Shown here one piece after another: positions 29,338-39,128 of a DNA stretch of 64,000 nt. Every line of letters starts with the position of its first letter. Positions within the stretch are counted from its first letter, which is position 1. The notes beneath the pieces were generated by a model that saw nothing but the letters and a program-made list of their open reading frames with translations, ran no database searches and had not been told where the DNA came from. Where the stretch lies: the NCBI GenBank assembly GCA_001799565.1, contig MGTS01000002.1, positions 1 through 64,000 on the forward strand. The letters run 5' to 3'. The translations under genes were made by a program, and so were the position numbers. This DNA is from Elusimicrobia bacterium GWA2_51_34. Its GTDB lineage: Bacteria; Elusimicrobiota; Elusimicrobia; Elusimicrobiales; UBA9959.

Positions 29338-29533
29338 TATTTTGTTCAAATCGGCGCCATAGGCTGCATTTGCGGTTATAAGCCCTTTTTTGAACAAAAT
29401 TTGAATTTTCCATGAATTTCCTTTTAACAATACCCCATACACTATAGATACAGGGAATTTCAGCGGTTATCAGGTTGTGTCCAGCCGGGCAGTTACCGCC
29501 TTTAAAGCTCAATCCGCGCAGCGGAGATAAAAG

Positions 29534-30697
29534 ATGAAGGACAGAGCATTGAATCCCAAGAAAGTCCTGATCGTGGACGATGATGAAAGCATTCTCCGCG
29601 TCTGCGGCAGAACCCTGGCCTCGGAAGGTTTTGAGGTCGTCACTTCACAAAACGGCGAAGATGCCGTAAAAAAGCTGAAGGAGAGCGAATTCGGCGTTGT
29701 TTTCACGGACCTTACTATGCCGGAAATGGGAGGGAAAGAGCTTTTAAAGCATGTCAGGCAAAACCACAGTTTTACCTGTGTGAATATCTTTACCGGGGCA
29801 AGTACGGTAGAAGGGGCCGTGGAATGCATGCGCCTTGGGGCCTGCGACTATATAAGCAAGCCCTTCGGCATGAATGAATTAACCGCCATGGCCTTTAGGT
29901 GCGCGGGACATTACTCCCACCATCTGGAAACGGCGAGACTGAATCATGACATTACAGCCTACGCGGAGCTGGATAAATTGAAATCCGAGTTCGTTTCCAA
30001 TGTTTCACATGAACTACGCACCCCTCTTTTTTCAATCGGCGGGGCGCTGGACCTCCTGCTCCAGACTATGCCGGAGCTAACGGATGCGGCTTCAAAAAAA
30101 TTGGTGGAGGTTATGCACAATAATCTTGCCCGCTTAAATTCTACTGTCGCTAACGTTCTTAATTTTTCGCGGATAGAAAAAGGCGCTTTCATTCCTGTCT
30201 TTAAAAACATGGATCTGGCCGCTTTAGCGCGGAAAGCCATGAAAGACCTTCACCCTCTATTTGTGCAGCGCGGCATATCCGCGGAGCCAGTGTCCAGTTC
30301 CGCGGCGGGCGCCATGATAGAAGCTGATCCGGAACATATGGAGCAGGTTCTGATAAATCTGCTAGGCAACGCGATAAAATTTACTCCCCGTGGAGGCAGG
30401 GTGGGAGTGGAGCTGTCCGGCGGCGCGGACGCGATCCTTATGTGCGTCTGGGACACAGGGTGCGGCATCGCCCCCCAATATCACAAGAAAGTTTTTGACA
30501 GATTTTACCAGGTGGACGGTTCTATTATCAGGGAGACGGGCGGCTCTGGTATCGGGCTCTCCATTGTGAAGTCCATCATGGAGATGCACGGCGGGAGCGT
30601 ATGGGTGGAAAGTTCTCCGGAAACAGGGAGCAGGATCAATATCTCACTGCCCCGGAGCAGGCAAAAAAAAGAGGGGGGGAACCATTATGGAATCTGA
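29534..30697 (+). CDS. Histidine kinase with N-terminal receiver
   Basis: 387 residues: receiver at 10-125 (IVDDDES, VVFTDLTMPE, ISKPFG), HisKA with His159 in SHELRTPLFSIGG, and HATPase with WDTGCGI and GSGIGLSI. No membrane segment. It overlaps the next receiver gene by 11 nt. The receiver-first layout resembles the kinases at 13462 and 17827 and suggests it is a middle member of a phosphorelay. Confidence 0.9.
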   Translation: MKDRALNPKKVLIVDDDESILRVCGRTLASEGFEVVTSQNGEDAVKKLKESEFGVVFTDLTMPEMGGKELLKHVRQNHSFTCVNIFTGASTVEGAVECMRLGACDYISKPFGMNELTAMAFRCAGHYSHHLETARLNHDITAYAELDKLKSEFVSNVSHELRTPLFSIGGALDLLLQTMPELTDAASKKLVEVMHNNLARLNSTVANVLNFSRIEKGAFIPVFKNMDLAALARKAMKDLHPLFVQRGISAEPVSSSAAGAMIEADPEHMEQVLINLLGNAIKFTPRGGRVGVELSGGADAILMCVWDTGCGIAPQYHKKVFDRFYQVDGSIIRETGGSGIGLSIVKSIMEMHGGSVWVESSPETGSRINISLPRSRQKKEGGNHYGI

Positions 30698-31088
30698 TAA
30701 CAGCAATAAAACCATTCTTGTAGTGGACGATGAGCCCGACATAGTGTTTGTGCTTACTATGGCCCTGAAAAAACGCGGGTACCATACCGAGGAGGCCTTT
30801 AACGGGCTGGAAGCGCTGGCGAAGATCCGGGAACATATACCGGACGCGGTGATTATGGATATCATGATGCCTAAAATGGACGGCCGCTCGGTAAACCTGA
30901 AATTGAAGCAGGATCCCAAAACCGCCGGCATCCCTGTAATCATCATAACCGGAAAAGGAGATTTCAAGGAACTGCTGGACCTTCATGAGGGCGTTAATGT
31001 GGCGGCGTATCTTGAGAAACCGTTCCCGATCTCGGTTCTCATGGAGAAGCTTAACAATATACTCAATGAGGTGGATAGTAGGAAGTAG
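30687..31088 (+). CDS. Stand-alone receiver; C-terminus encoded by a repeat array
   Basis: 133 residues, a single receiver: VVDDEPD, acceptor Asp in VIMDIMMPK, Thr in IIITGKG and Lys in LEKPFP. It starts within the preceding kinase gene. The last five codons (VDSRK and the TAG stop) are formed by the first units of the heptad array at 31071, so the original C-terminus may have been altered by the repeat. Confidence 0.88.
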   Translation: MESDNSNKTILVVDDEPDIVFVLTMALKKRGYHTEEAFNGLEALAKIREHIPDAVIMDIMMPKMDGRSVNLKLKQDPKTAGIPVIIITGKGDFKELLDLHEGVNVAAYLEKPFPISVLMEKLNNILNEVDSRK

Positions 31089-31111
31089 GAAGTGGGTGGT
31101 AGGTAGTGATG
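31071..31111 (+). repeat. Heptad tandem array, left arm (GTAGGAA-type)
   Basis: Units of 7 bp: GTGGATA, GTAGGAA, GTAGGAA, GTGGGTG, GTAGGTA, GTGATG. The inverted partner (CATACTA, CATACTA, CCTACTA, CCTGC) lies at 31231-31256, 119 nt away. The array overlaps the end of the receiver gene and provides its stop codon. Confidence 0.85.
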
Positions 31112-31143
31112 CGGAGAGAAAAAAAGTTTTTAGCGGGAGATAT

Positions 31144-34100
31144 ATGAGCTTGACAGGTTTTAAACTCGATATAAAACCGGAAATCTCTCCCGGCCCTCTC
31201 TCTTTGACCCGGTTTTTCCGCCTTTCCCCACATACTACATACTACCTACTACCTGCTTTTATGTGTTGCCTTGCAGTATTTAGCGCTTCCCTTTATGCCG
31301 GAGGCAGCCGCAATCTATTGCCCGCCGATTTTGCCCTTGGGACCTCGGAAAACCTGGAAACCACGGACAGTAACATGACCCTTGTGAAAAGATGGACTTT
31401 CGGAGGGCAGGGCCCGATGGCCGCCCGCCGGCAGCCGGGCTTCGCCTTTGATGAAATCCGTAACCTGGCTTTGGTTTTTGGAGGAATGGACGCCAACGGC
31501 GCGGCCCTGGGGGATACCTGGCTGTTGGGCTCCGGCTGGACGCAGCAAACCCCCGCCGGGCCGCCGGCCCCCCGTTATGGACATGGGCTGGTATGGATGG
31601 GAGATAAATTCCTGATGTTCGGCGGCTCTTCCGGAAATGATACCTGGACATACGACATAGTTTCGGATACCTGGACAAGTATTTCCGCGTCTCCCGCGCC
31701 CCCCTGGCGGCTTATGCCCGCTATGGCGTATGACCCGGATCTCGGCAAGGTTGTGATGTTAGGAGGAGTTGATGACAGCCGCACGTGGATATACAATATC
31801 GCCGGCTCCAGCTGGACGGCGCTGAATTTATCCCCGGCGCCCTCCCCCCGCGCGGGGGCTTCCATGGCCTATGACAGGGTCAGTAAAAAAATGGTCCTTT
31901 TCGGAGGGAAGAGGGTTTCGGACGGCGCGCTTCTTGACGATACCTGGACCTTTGACCCTGCCTCCCTTAGCTGGACGGACAAAGCTCCTTCTTCAAGACC
32001 TGAAGCCCGCTGGCAGGGGGCAATGGTTTATGATCCCGTAAACGGAAGCGTACTTCACTATGGAGGTTTTACTTCCGGCTACACAAGTGATATCTGGTTT
32101 TACAATTTCGCAGCGAACAAATGGTCAAACCACTATGAATATAACCCCGATAAACCGGGCGGACACTATGGCCACGGACTTGTTTACGACGTTCCGAACA
32201 GACGGGCGGTCATTTTCGGAGGGATGCAGGACGTGGCTGTCAAAAGCGTCTGGATCTACAGTTTTCTTTCCACGGGCTCGTGGACATCCGCCCCGCTGGA
32301 TATATGGGCAGGGTACTCTTCCACCACTACCAGCACCTGGGACAGTATTTCCGCCGAGTTCAGCGATAAGCCGGCGGATACCGGCGTATTTTTTCAGCTG
32401 GCGTCTTCTCCGGATGGGACCGCCTATGATCTTTTCAGGGGTCCAGACGGATCTATCGGCACATTTTACAGCGCCGGCGCGCCCGTGACCGTATGGTCCG
32501 GCCATAATAACAGGCGTTTCATGAAAGTGAAAGCGGACTTCTTCTCCAATGACCCGCCCGGCAGGCCCAAGGTTTCACTGTTTAATATCGCCTATAACCG
32601 GGCTCCCTACGCCCCCGCGCTTGTTTCCCCGGAAAACGGCGGCAGGACGAACGACTCTACCCCGCTGTTTAAATGGAGCCTGGTTTCCGACGCCGACTCG
32701 GATGCGGTACTTTTGTATCAGATCCAGGTGGACAGCGCCCCGGAATTTTCGTCTCCGGATATTTCCGGGGAGAATATCGCCGCCGGCGCCGCGGACGTTT
32801 CTTTTGCCACCGGAACAATACTCCCGGAGGGAGTCTGGTACTGGCGGGCTAGAGCCAGGGATCCGGCCGGGCTCTATGGAGACTGGTCCGGCAGCTTCAG
32901 CGTAACCGTGGACACTACCACGCCTCCCGGCGCCGTTACGGCTATTAGCGCGGCCAGAGGCGCGGCCATAAATTCCGTGCGCCTTACCTGGAACTTTCCG
33001 GGAGACGACAAAGGCAGGGTGGATAACGGGATCTACCGGGTGCGTTTCTCTCCCCTGGGAGAAATACTGACGGATGGAGCCTGGTTGGACGCGGCAGCGA
33101 CGGAAAGCTCCGGCCTGTTTAGCGCCGCGCCCGGTGAAACCGTGCAAACCACGGTCACGGGGTTTGCGGACGCGACAACTTACTATTTCGCCGTTAAAAC
33201 CCAGGATGAACTGGGAAATCTTTCGCCTGTTTCCGCCGTCAGCCCGTTCACAATGACGGATTCTTCGCCCACCATCTCTCTTATCTCGCCCAACGCGGGG
33301 GGGCTTATAATCGGGACCACTGTTATCGCCTGGACGCAGTCCGACGCCAATTCCGGCGATTCTATAACCAAAAGGATACTTATCTCTACTGATAGCGGCG
33401 CCAGTTACTCCATTCAGATCGCAAGCGGGATAACACCTGGCGCCACTTTTTATTTATGGCATTCCCCATGCGTGCTTAATGGTTCCGCCTATAGGATCAA
33501 AGTTGAGGCTGTGGATCAAAGAGGGCTCTATGCCTCCGACTCCTCCGACTTGGATTTTGAAACTGACAATACCAACGAGCCGCCCTCGGTCTATTTCATT
33601 TCCGCTCCAGCGGCCGGAGAGGAAGTGTACTCAGGCAGCCTGGCTATTTCCTGGGGGGTGAGCGATACTAATTCCATGGATACGCATACTTATAATATCC
33701 TGCTTTCCGTAAACTCCGGCGGCACTTTTACCACGTTTGTCAGCGGCTATGCAGGGACCAGCTATACTTTTGACACAAAAATTTTCGCCAATCTGTCCAC
33801 CTACCAGCTTAAGATCCTGGCAGCGGATTCAGGAACCCCTCAATTAACCGCGGCGGTATTGTCGCCTGTTTTCACTATCCTCAACTCCCTTCCGCCAAAG
33901 GCGTTCAACCTTATAAAGCCGCTCGATGAAAGTTTTCCCGCGGTATTCGATCTTAAATTCTCCTGGACACCGGCCATAGACCCGGAAGGGAGCGCCGTAA
34001 CATACACGCTGCAGTATTCCACTACCGCCGGTCCGGAGGGGGGGATATCTGTGCCCGGCCTTATCGCGGCGGAGTATACTCCCCCGCTGGATTCACTTAT

Positions 34101-34962
34101 CAGCGACGCGCAATATTTCTGGAAGGTGACGGCCAGGGACCAGTACGGGAAAACAACGGACAGCCCTTCCGGCAGTTTTATGCTTTCAAGAACTAAGGCC
34201 AGAAGTCCGGACGGAATGCTGCTGGTGGAGATACTTTCCGGAATGCCCGCGCAGGGCTGCCTGAGCTTTCAGGACGCCGGCGCTTCACTTGCGGGTGTTA
34301 TTGAACAGGCAGACCGTAATTCAAAAGGGAACCGGCTTGTTAATCTGCTTTCCTATCCGATATGGGACGTGCAGGCCCGGGACGTAAGCGGCAGCGTCCT
34401 GTCTGGCGCGGCCATCACGGCCAGGGTCACGTTCACAGTCCCTGAAGCTGCGCGGCCCGGCGGTCTGGATGCGGCACTCGCGGACCTCCGGCATCTGAAA
34501 ATAAGCAGGCTGGATGAAACGCTTGCCAGCTGGAATGTCCCGTCCCCTCAACTCCTGGTTCCGGTTAAAAAACAGGTCAGCGTGTTGGTAAGCGGATTGT
34601 CCGTTTTCAGCGTTATCGCCGCGCTAACGCCTACGCAGATACTCTCGGGCTTGACCAATTTTCCCAACCCTTTTGCCGCCGGCAGGGAAACAACCAGAAT
34701 ACGCTATGTGCTGACCGGAGATTCCGCCGTCAGAATACGCATCTACACGCAGCTTGGGGACCTTGTGCGCGTCCTGGACTGTCCCGCCGGTACTTCAGGC
34801 TGCGGGAAGGGCGACCCCGTAGGACTGACCAATGAGATAATTTGGGACGGCAAAAACGGCGAAGGGCGTACGGTGGCCAACGGCGTGTATCCGGCGGAGA
34901 TACGCGCTAAATCGGCCGCGGGCGAACAGAAGGAAATACGCCATATCGGGGTGCTAAAATGA
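31144..34962 (+). CDS. Large secreted protein: Kelch repeats, fibronectin-type domains, FlgD-like C-terminal domain
   Basis: About 1272 residues. An N-terminal hydrophobic stretch (about 34-52, LLPAFMCCLAVFSASLYA) looks like a signal sequence. Kelch-type repeats follow (about 85-390, repeated MVLFGG and DTWTYD motifs), then a discoidin-like or linker stretch, three to five Fn3/Ig-like domains (about 490-1030), and a C-terminal FlgD-type Ig domain (NPFAAGRETTRIRYVL, IIWDGKNGEG) as found at the ends of many secreted surface proteins. GGGAG upstream supports ATG 31144; ATG 31261 is an alternative. It overlaps the PorV-like gene by 4 nt, which suggests a matched export pair. Confidence 0.85.
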   Translation: MSLTGFKLDIKPEISPGPLSLTRFFRLSPHTTYYLLPAFMCCLAVFSASLYAGGSRNLLPADFALGTSENLETTDSNMTLVKRWTFGGQGPMAARRQPGFAFDEIRNLALVFGGMDANGAALGDTWLLGSGWTQQTPAGPPAPRYGHGLVWMGDKFLMFGGSSGNDTWTYDIVSDTWTSISASPAPPWRLMPAMAYDPDLGKVVMLGGVDDSRTWIYNIAGSSWTALNLSPAPSPRAGASMAYDRVSKKMVLFGGKRVSDGALLDDTWTFDPASLSWTDKAPSSRPEARWQGAMVYDPVNGSVLHYGGFTSGYTSDIWFYNFAANKWSNHYEYNPDKPGGHYGHGLVYDVPNRRAVIFGGMQDVAVKSVWIYSFLSTGSWTSAPLDIWAGYSSTTTSTWDSISAEFSDKPADTGVFFQLASSPDGTAYDLFRGPDGSIGTFYSAGAPVTVWSGHNNRRFMKVKADFFSNDPPGRPKVSLFNIAYNRAPYAPALVSPENGGRTNDSTPLFKWSLVSDADSDAVLLYQIQVDSAPEFSSPDISGENIAAGAADVSFATGTILPEGVWYWRARARDPAGLYGDWSGSFSVTVDTTTPPGAVTAISAARGAAINSVRLTWNFPGDDKGRVDNGIYRVRFSPLGEILTDGAWLDAAATESSGLFSAAPGETVQTTVTGFADATTYYFAVKTQDELGNLSPVSAVSPFTMTDSSPTISLISPNAGGLIIGTTVIAWTQSDANSGDSITKRILISTDSGASYSIQIASGITPGATFYLWHSPCVLNGSAYRIKVEAVDQRGLYASDSSDLDFETDNTNEPPSVYFISAPAAGEEVYSGSLAISWGVSDTNSMDTHTYNILLSVNSGGTFTTFVSGYAGTSYTFDTKIFANLSTYQLKILAADSGTPQLTAAVLSPVFTILNSLPPKAFNLIKPLDESFPAVFDLKFSWTPAIDPEGSAVTYTLQYSTTAGPEGGISVPGLIAAEYTPPLDSLISDAQYFWKVTARDQYGKTTDSPSGSFMLSRTKARSPDGMLLVEILSGMPAQGCLSFQDAGASLAGVIEQADRNSKGNRLVNLLSYPIWDVQARDVSGSVLSGAAITARVTFTVPEAARPGGLDAALADLRHLKISRLDETLASWNVPSPQLLVPVKKQVSVLVSGLSVFSVIAALTPTQILSGLTNFPNPFAAGRETTRIRYVLTGDSAVRIRIYTQLGDLVRVLDCPAGTSGCGKGDPVGLTNEIIWDGKNGEGRTVANGVYPAEIRAKSAAGEQKEIRHIGVLK
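31231..31256 (+). repeat. Heptad tandem array, right arm, inside a signal-peptide region
   Basis: Units CATACTA, CATACTA, CCTACTA, CCTGC, the inverse complement of the array at 31071. It lies in frame inside the following gene and encodes the HTTYYLLPA residues at the start of its hydrophobic leader. Confidence 0.85.
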
Positions 34963-36404
34963 GAATGGCGCGGATGCTCATCTTTTTGCTGGCCTGCCCG
35001 GTTTCGGCGCTTGATGTACCGTTCCGCCAGAGGCCCGCCGACGGAGGCTTGCCCGGCGAATGGCTTACGTCGTTTTCCGCCGGAGCCAGGGACGCCGGAC
35101 TTGCCGATGCCTCCACCGCCCTTACGGGCGCCGCGGCCGCGTACTCCAATCCCGCGGGAATAGCCGTTAATACCTCGGAGGAGGTGGTTTTAATGGTTGC
35201 GCCCCTGATCGCTTCAGGGCAGTACCAGGCGGTTTCGGTGTCTTACCCTGTTTCGGTTTATGACAGCATGAGCTTTAGTTTTCTGCACCTTGGTTCGGGC
35301 GCCGCGGAAAGGACCGACGATCTTGGCCAGTCACTTGGAAGTTTCAATGAACAGGACTACGCTTTCCTGCTTTCCTACGCCCGGCATACCTCCAAAGATC
35401 TGGCCGCCGGCCTCACCCTGAAAGCGGTAAAACAGTCGGTAGCGGACTTTTCGGCCGTGGGTTTTGGAATAGACCTCGGATTACAGGCAAAGCCGCTGTC
35501 GGATCTGACCGTGGGGTTCTCCGTTCTGAACGTGCTTCCGCCGAAAATTAAATTAAAGGAGGAAAAAGACGTTTTTCCCGTTTCTTACAGAGCGGGAGCC
35601 GCTTACAGTTTTTCAGCCCAGCGCACCTTTCTGCTGTGCGTGGACGCGGTAATGACCGGGTCGGCTTTCGGACGCCGCATGGTCCGGCCGGGGGCCGCCC
35701 TGGAGATGCAGCCGATCTCGGCAGATATACCTTTTCTTGTGCGTCTTGGAGTTAACCACAGGGAATATACCCTGGGTTTCAGCGTCAAAACGGGGCCGGT
35801 CTCTTTTGACTACGCGGCGGCTTTTTATGAGTTGGAGATCCTGCACCGGTTCGGGATCACCCTGCGTTATGACGTCATACCCGCTTTTACGGGGAAAAAG
35901 AAAAAAGCCGCGCTCCTGGCCCTGAAACAGGAAGCCGGGGAATGGCTGGACGCCGGCAACTACGCGCAATGCGAGAAAACGGTCCAGCGTATCCTTGAAA
36001 TAAATAAATCGGACCCCGACGCGCCCATTATCGCAGAGAAAATTCAAAGCCGCAGAGCGGCCGCTCAAATTTCGCAGCGGTCCGCTCAAAGCGCGGCGCA
36101 GGCGCTGGCGCGGCAGGCCGCAGCAAAAGCGCAGGCATTGGCGGGGTTTGATAAGGCAAAGGGTTTATACCTTGCCGGGCAATACCGCAAAGCGCTGGAA
36201 ACGATAAAAGACCACCTCCATCTGCTGCAGGACAATCTGCCGGCGCGGGGGATCGCGTTGATGTCCCAGGCGCATGTTTTCCTGGAAGAAGAGAACTATC
36301 CCGAAGCGATGAAACAGCTTCGGAAGGCCGTTGAGATAGAACCGGACAATCGCGAGGCGGCGCTTCTTTATAAAAGGGTCCAGGATATAACGGAAGCAGA
36401 CTGA
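34959..36404 (+). CDS. PorV-like outer-membrane barrel protein with C-terminal TPRs
   Basis: 481 residues: signal peptide (ending near PVSALD), then a PorV/UPF0164-type barrel (about 35-310) with the family opening AGARDAGLADASTAL and YSNPAG. An Ala/Gln-rich helical linker follows, then TPR-like repeats (about 395-475, YPEAMKQLRKAVEIEPDN). It starts within the last codons of the large Kelch/Fn3 protein and is followed 13 nt later by a TPR-HEAT membrane protein. PorV-type barrels assist surface display in type IX secretion. Whether that system exists here is not visible in the window. Confidence 0.85.
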   Translation: MRMARMLIFLLACPVSALDVPFRQRPADGGLPGEWLTSFSAGARDAGLADASTALTGAAAAYSNPAGIAVNTSEEVVLMVAPLIASGQYQAVSVSYPVSVYDSMSFSFLHLGSGAAERTDDLGQSLGSFNEQDYAFLLSYARHTSKDLAAGLTLKAVKQSVADFSAVGFGIDLGLQAKPLSDLTVGFSVLNVLPPKIKLKEEKDVFPVSYRAGAAYSFSAQRTFLLCVDAVMTGSAFGRRMVRPGAALEMQPISADIPFLVRLGVNHREYTLGFSVKTGPVSFDYAAAFYELEILHRFGITLRYDVIPAFTGKKKKAALLALKQEAGEWLDAGNYAQCEKTVQRILEINKSDPDAPIIAEKIQSRRAAAQISQRSAQSAAQALARQAAAKAQALAGFDKAKGLYLAGQYRKALETIKDHLHLLQDNLPARGIALMSQAHVFLEEENYPEAMKQLRKAVEIEPDNREAALLYKRVQDITEAD

Positions 36405-36417
36405 GGCGTTGACATTT

Positions 36418-37944
36418 ATGAACTATGTGAAAAAAAATCGCGTACCACTAACTTCCGCGCTGCTTGCGGTTTACCTGCTTTTCAGCGCGCCGATGACGTC
36501 CGCCGCCCAGCCGCCGGAGCCGGGCGCGTGGGCGGTGGCTGGTTCCTCTATGCAGGGGATGGAAGATATGCCGGGGATGGCAGACGAGCAGCCTGGCGCT
36601 CCGGAAAAACTTACACCATATCAGACCGGCGTCCAGCTGTATCTTAAGGGAAGCGACGGCGAAGCTATTTCACAGCTCGAGGAGGCTCTGCGGCTGGATG
36701 CGTCCGATGAAAAGGCAAAACGGCTGCTTCTTAAAGTTATGTTGAGGGCCATAAATGGCAATTATGAACGGAACAATTACGCAAAGGCGCATCTTTTCAT
36801 CCAGGCGGCCCGTAAATATTTCCCGGACAATCCCGAGGTTAAGCTTTTATACAGTGCAATGTCGGAGTCCAACTCCGCTGTTAAACAAAAAATACCGGCG
36901 GCACGGCCTGAAAACCCGCCCATCCGCCTTAAGCGGACGATAGAAGTCCGGCGTTCAACTTTGGCTCCGGCCCCGGCTCCGGCGCCGCAAAAGACGGTTC
37001 AAGCTCCCGCGGTTTCCATGCAGAATCCAGCCGCCCGCGCCCCATCAGGGAGTTGGCCGGGTAACGCGGCATATTTAGCGGTAACAGCGGCGGCGCTTTT
37101 TATTTTCATCTATTCTCGGCGGAAACAGGAAAAGGACCTTTTGCGGCGGATAGAATCTCTGCAGAAAGCGCTGGTAGACGGAGAGGTCAGGAACGCGGAA
37201 ATTTACAAGGAACTGGAAAGATGGAAGAATCTGGAAGAGCAAAATAAAGAACTGTCCGAACTCAGAAAATCCAGGGAAGAACGCATGTATCTGGAACTTG
37301 AAAAGTTAAAAGCGGAGGAAGAAGCGAAAATAATGGCGGAACTCGCCCTAAAACGCCGCGAAGCGGAGCGCGCCGCTAGCCCCGCGCCGGAGGCCGGTAA
37401 AAATCCTTTTTCTGCCCCCTGCAGCCAGGGAACCGGGGAAGTGTCCGCGCTTCCCGCCGAATCTTTACCCGCAGGCGGGCCAAAATGTGTTATCCCGCCG
37501 CCTGCTTGCCCGGAAACCGGCCTTCGTCCCAAAGCAGGTGGCGGGGTGGCCGCCGGGCCGCAAGAGAACAATATCCTTAAAATGCTTGCCGGCATTACCC
37601 CGCCGGAAAGAGAGGCGGCGTGGAAAAGGATCGCCGCCCGGGCGGCGGATCTTTATGAGACTTCGCCTGAGGAGACCATAAAATTCCTTTATAATCTCGC
37701 CAAAGACGAAAACCCCCTGAACAGGGCGAGTATCGCGGGCGCCCTGGCCGTGATAGGCGCCCCGGCGACCCTGGATATCCTTTTCGAGCTGTATAACGAC
37801 GCCAGCATGGAAGTCCGGCGGGAAGCGATAAAACATCTGACCGGGCTGCAGCGGAATCTGACGGTTCCCATTGACGAAGCGTACCGGGAAAAAATAGCCG
37901 GCTGCCTGCGGGAGGAGAAGGAAAAAGGGGACTGGGTATTTTAA
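36418..37944 (+). CDS. Membrane-anchored TPR, coiled-coil and HEAT-repeat protein
   Basis: About 508 residues. A signal sequence (to about SAA 26-28) and a Met-rich stretch are followed by TPR-like repeats (65-160). A Pro/Ala-rich linker follows, then a transmembrane segment (about 222-240, AAYLAVTAAALFIFIYS), a long charged coiled coil (245-330), and a C-terminal HEAT-like region (about 400-490, NPLNRASIAGALAVIGAPAT). The start is ATG 36418; an upstream TTG at 36409 is less likely. It probably links the periplasm and cytoplasm as a scaffold. No enzyme motif is seen. Confidence 0.75.
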   Translation: MNYVKKNRVPLTSALLAVYLLFSAPMTSAAQPPEPGAWAVAGSSMQGMEDMPGMADEQPGAPEKLTPYQTGVQLYLKGSDGEAISQLEEALRLDASDEKAKRLLLKVMLRAINGNYERNNYAKAHLFIQAARKYFPDNPEVKLLYSAMSESNSAVKQKIPAARPENPPIRLKRTIEVRRSTLAPAPAPAPQKTVQAPAVSMQNPAARAPSGSWPGNAAYLAVTAAALFIFIYSRRKQEKDLLRRIESLQKALVDGEVRNAEIYKELERWKNLEEQNKELSELRKSREERMYLELEKLKAEEEAKIMAELALKRREAERAASPAPEAGKNPFSAPCSQGTGEVSALPAESLPAGGPKCVIPPPACPETGLRPKAGGGVAAGPQENNILKMLAGITPPEREAAWKRIAARAADLYETSPEETIKFLYNLAKDENPLNRASIAGALAVIGAPATLDILFELYNDASMEVRREAIKHLTGLQRNLTVPIDEAYREKIAGCLREEKEKGDWVF

Positions 37945-38111
37945 CATGCAACTCACCGTCCCTTTGTGAAATTTGATAAAAATTTGAACCGGGTTTAAGT
38001 TTTCCATTAACTAGCGGCGGTACGATATAAGTGCCGGATAATTTTTACGGAAACCTGAAGGAAGGATCAAGAGAACACCGTATAGTTTATGATAAAAAAG
38101 CGGATAACTAT

Positions 38112-39050
38112 ATGAACAAGACCCTTATGGTGGCCGACGATGACAAGACTTTTCGCCGCATAATAAGCCGTGTGTTTGAGGGCTCCGGCTGGCAGGTGGA
38201 AACAGCGGAAGACGGCGTGACCGCGCTTGAGCGCATAGGCGCGCGGCCGCCGGATGTGATATTGATAGACCTTAATATGCCGCGTCTTGGAGGGTGGAAG
38301 CTGCTGGCGCGCATACGCGCCAACCCGCGCCTGGCCATGATACCGGTTATTATACTCAGCGGCGCCGTCGCGCCCCTGGAACAGGCGCTGGAATTCGGCC
38401 TGAGCGCGGATGATTTTATATACAAACCTTTCAATAATCAGGAACTGGTTGCAAGGGTGGAAGGCGCAGCCCGGCGGAGCCGGCGTGTGCCCGGTGCAAG
38501 CCCTCTTACTCTCCTGCCGGGGGGATCGGCCATAGAGGAAGAGGCCGTGCGGCGCATAAAAGCAGGCGGGCCGCTGGCATTTTTTTATATTGATATAGAC
38601 AATTTCAAGGCATATAACGACAGTTACGGCTATCTGAACGGGGATAACGTCATAAAATGCGCCGCAGGCCTGCTGACGGATACAGCAAATGTTTTTGTCG
38701 CGGAAGACGTTTTTCTGGGGCATATAGGCGGTGATGATTTTGTGGTAATGGCTAAGCCGTCCCGGGCTGAAGATATGGCGCTGGCGGTAGCCGCGGGGTT
38801 TGATACGATGGCCTCCGGGTTTTACAGCGCCGTTGACCGGGCGCGCGGATTTATAGTTTCAAAAGACCGTTCGGGCGTTGCCCGGGAATTTCCGCTTATG
38901 ACGCTTAGTATCGCCATAGTCTCAAACGAAAAACGCGTGCTGGGCCATTACGCCAAAATAGTGGATATAGCCGGCGAGATAAAAAAGCATCTGAAAAACC
39001 TTAAAAACCGTTCCGGCAGCATTTACCTCAAAGATCGCCGGGCGGATTAA
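38112..39050 (+). CDS. Receiver-GGDEF protein with GGDDF active-site variant
   Basis: About 312 residues: receiver at 1-120 (VADDDKT, acceptor Asp in VILIDLNMPR, Lys in IYKPFN) and a GGDEF domain at about 145-305 with FFYIDIDNFKAYND and HIGGDDFVV. The signature is GGDDF, so the fourth residue is Asp where Glu is usual. Canonical active sites are GGDEF or GGEEF, so activity is uncertain. A GTG at 38031 would add 27 residues, and neither start has a clear Shine-Dalgarno. If active, it would make cyclic di-GMP in response to phosphorylation. Confidence 0.85.
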   Translation: MNKTLMVADDDKTFRRIISRVFEGSGWQVETAEDGVTALERIGARPPDVILIDLNMPRLGGWKLLARIRANPRLAMIPVIILSGAVAPLEQALEFGLSADDFIYKPFNNQELVARVEGAARRSRRVPGASPLTLLPGGSAIEEEAVRRIKAGGPLAFFYIDIDNFKAYNDSYGYLNGDNVIKCAAGLLTDTANVFVAEDVFLGHIGGDDFVVMAKPSRAEDMALAVAAGFDTMASGFYSAVDRARGFIVSKDRSGVAREFPLMTLSIAIVSNEKRVLGHYAKIVDIAGEIKKHLKNLKNRSGSIYLKDRRAD

Positions 39051-39060
39051 CGCCTCAGAT

Positions 39061-39113
39061 ATCCGGTGACATAATACCTATATATGCCGGAATTAAGTAT
39101 TATGTCACCGGAT
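39061..39113. repeat. Perfect 17-bp inverted repeat upstream of a receiver gene
   Basis: ATCCGGTGACATAATAC (39061-39077) pairs perfectly with 39097-39113 across a 19-nt loop. It lies 11 nt after the GGDEF gene and 15 nt before ATG 39129. There is no T-run after it, so it is not a typical terminator. It could be an operator, an RNA hairpin in the leader, or the footprint of a mobile element. Confidence 0.8.
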
Positions 39114-39128
39114 TACCGGAGTGAAAAT

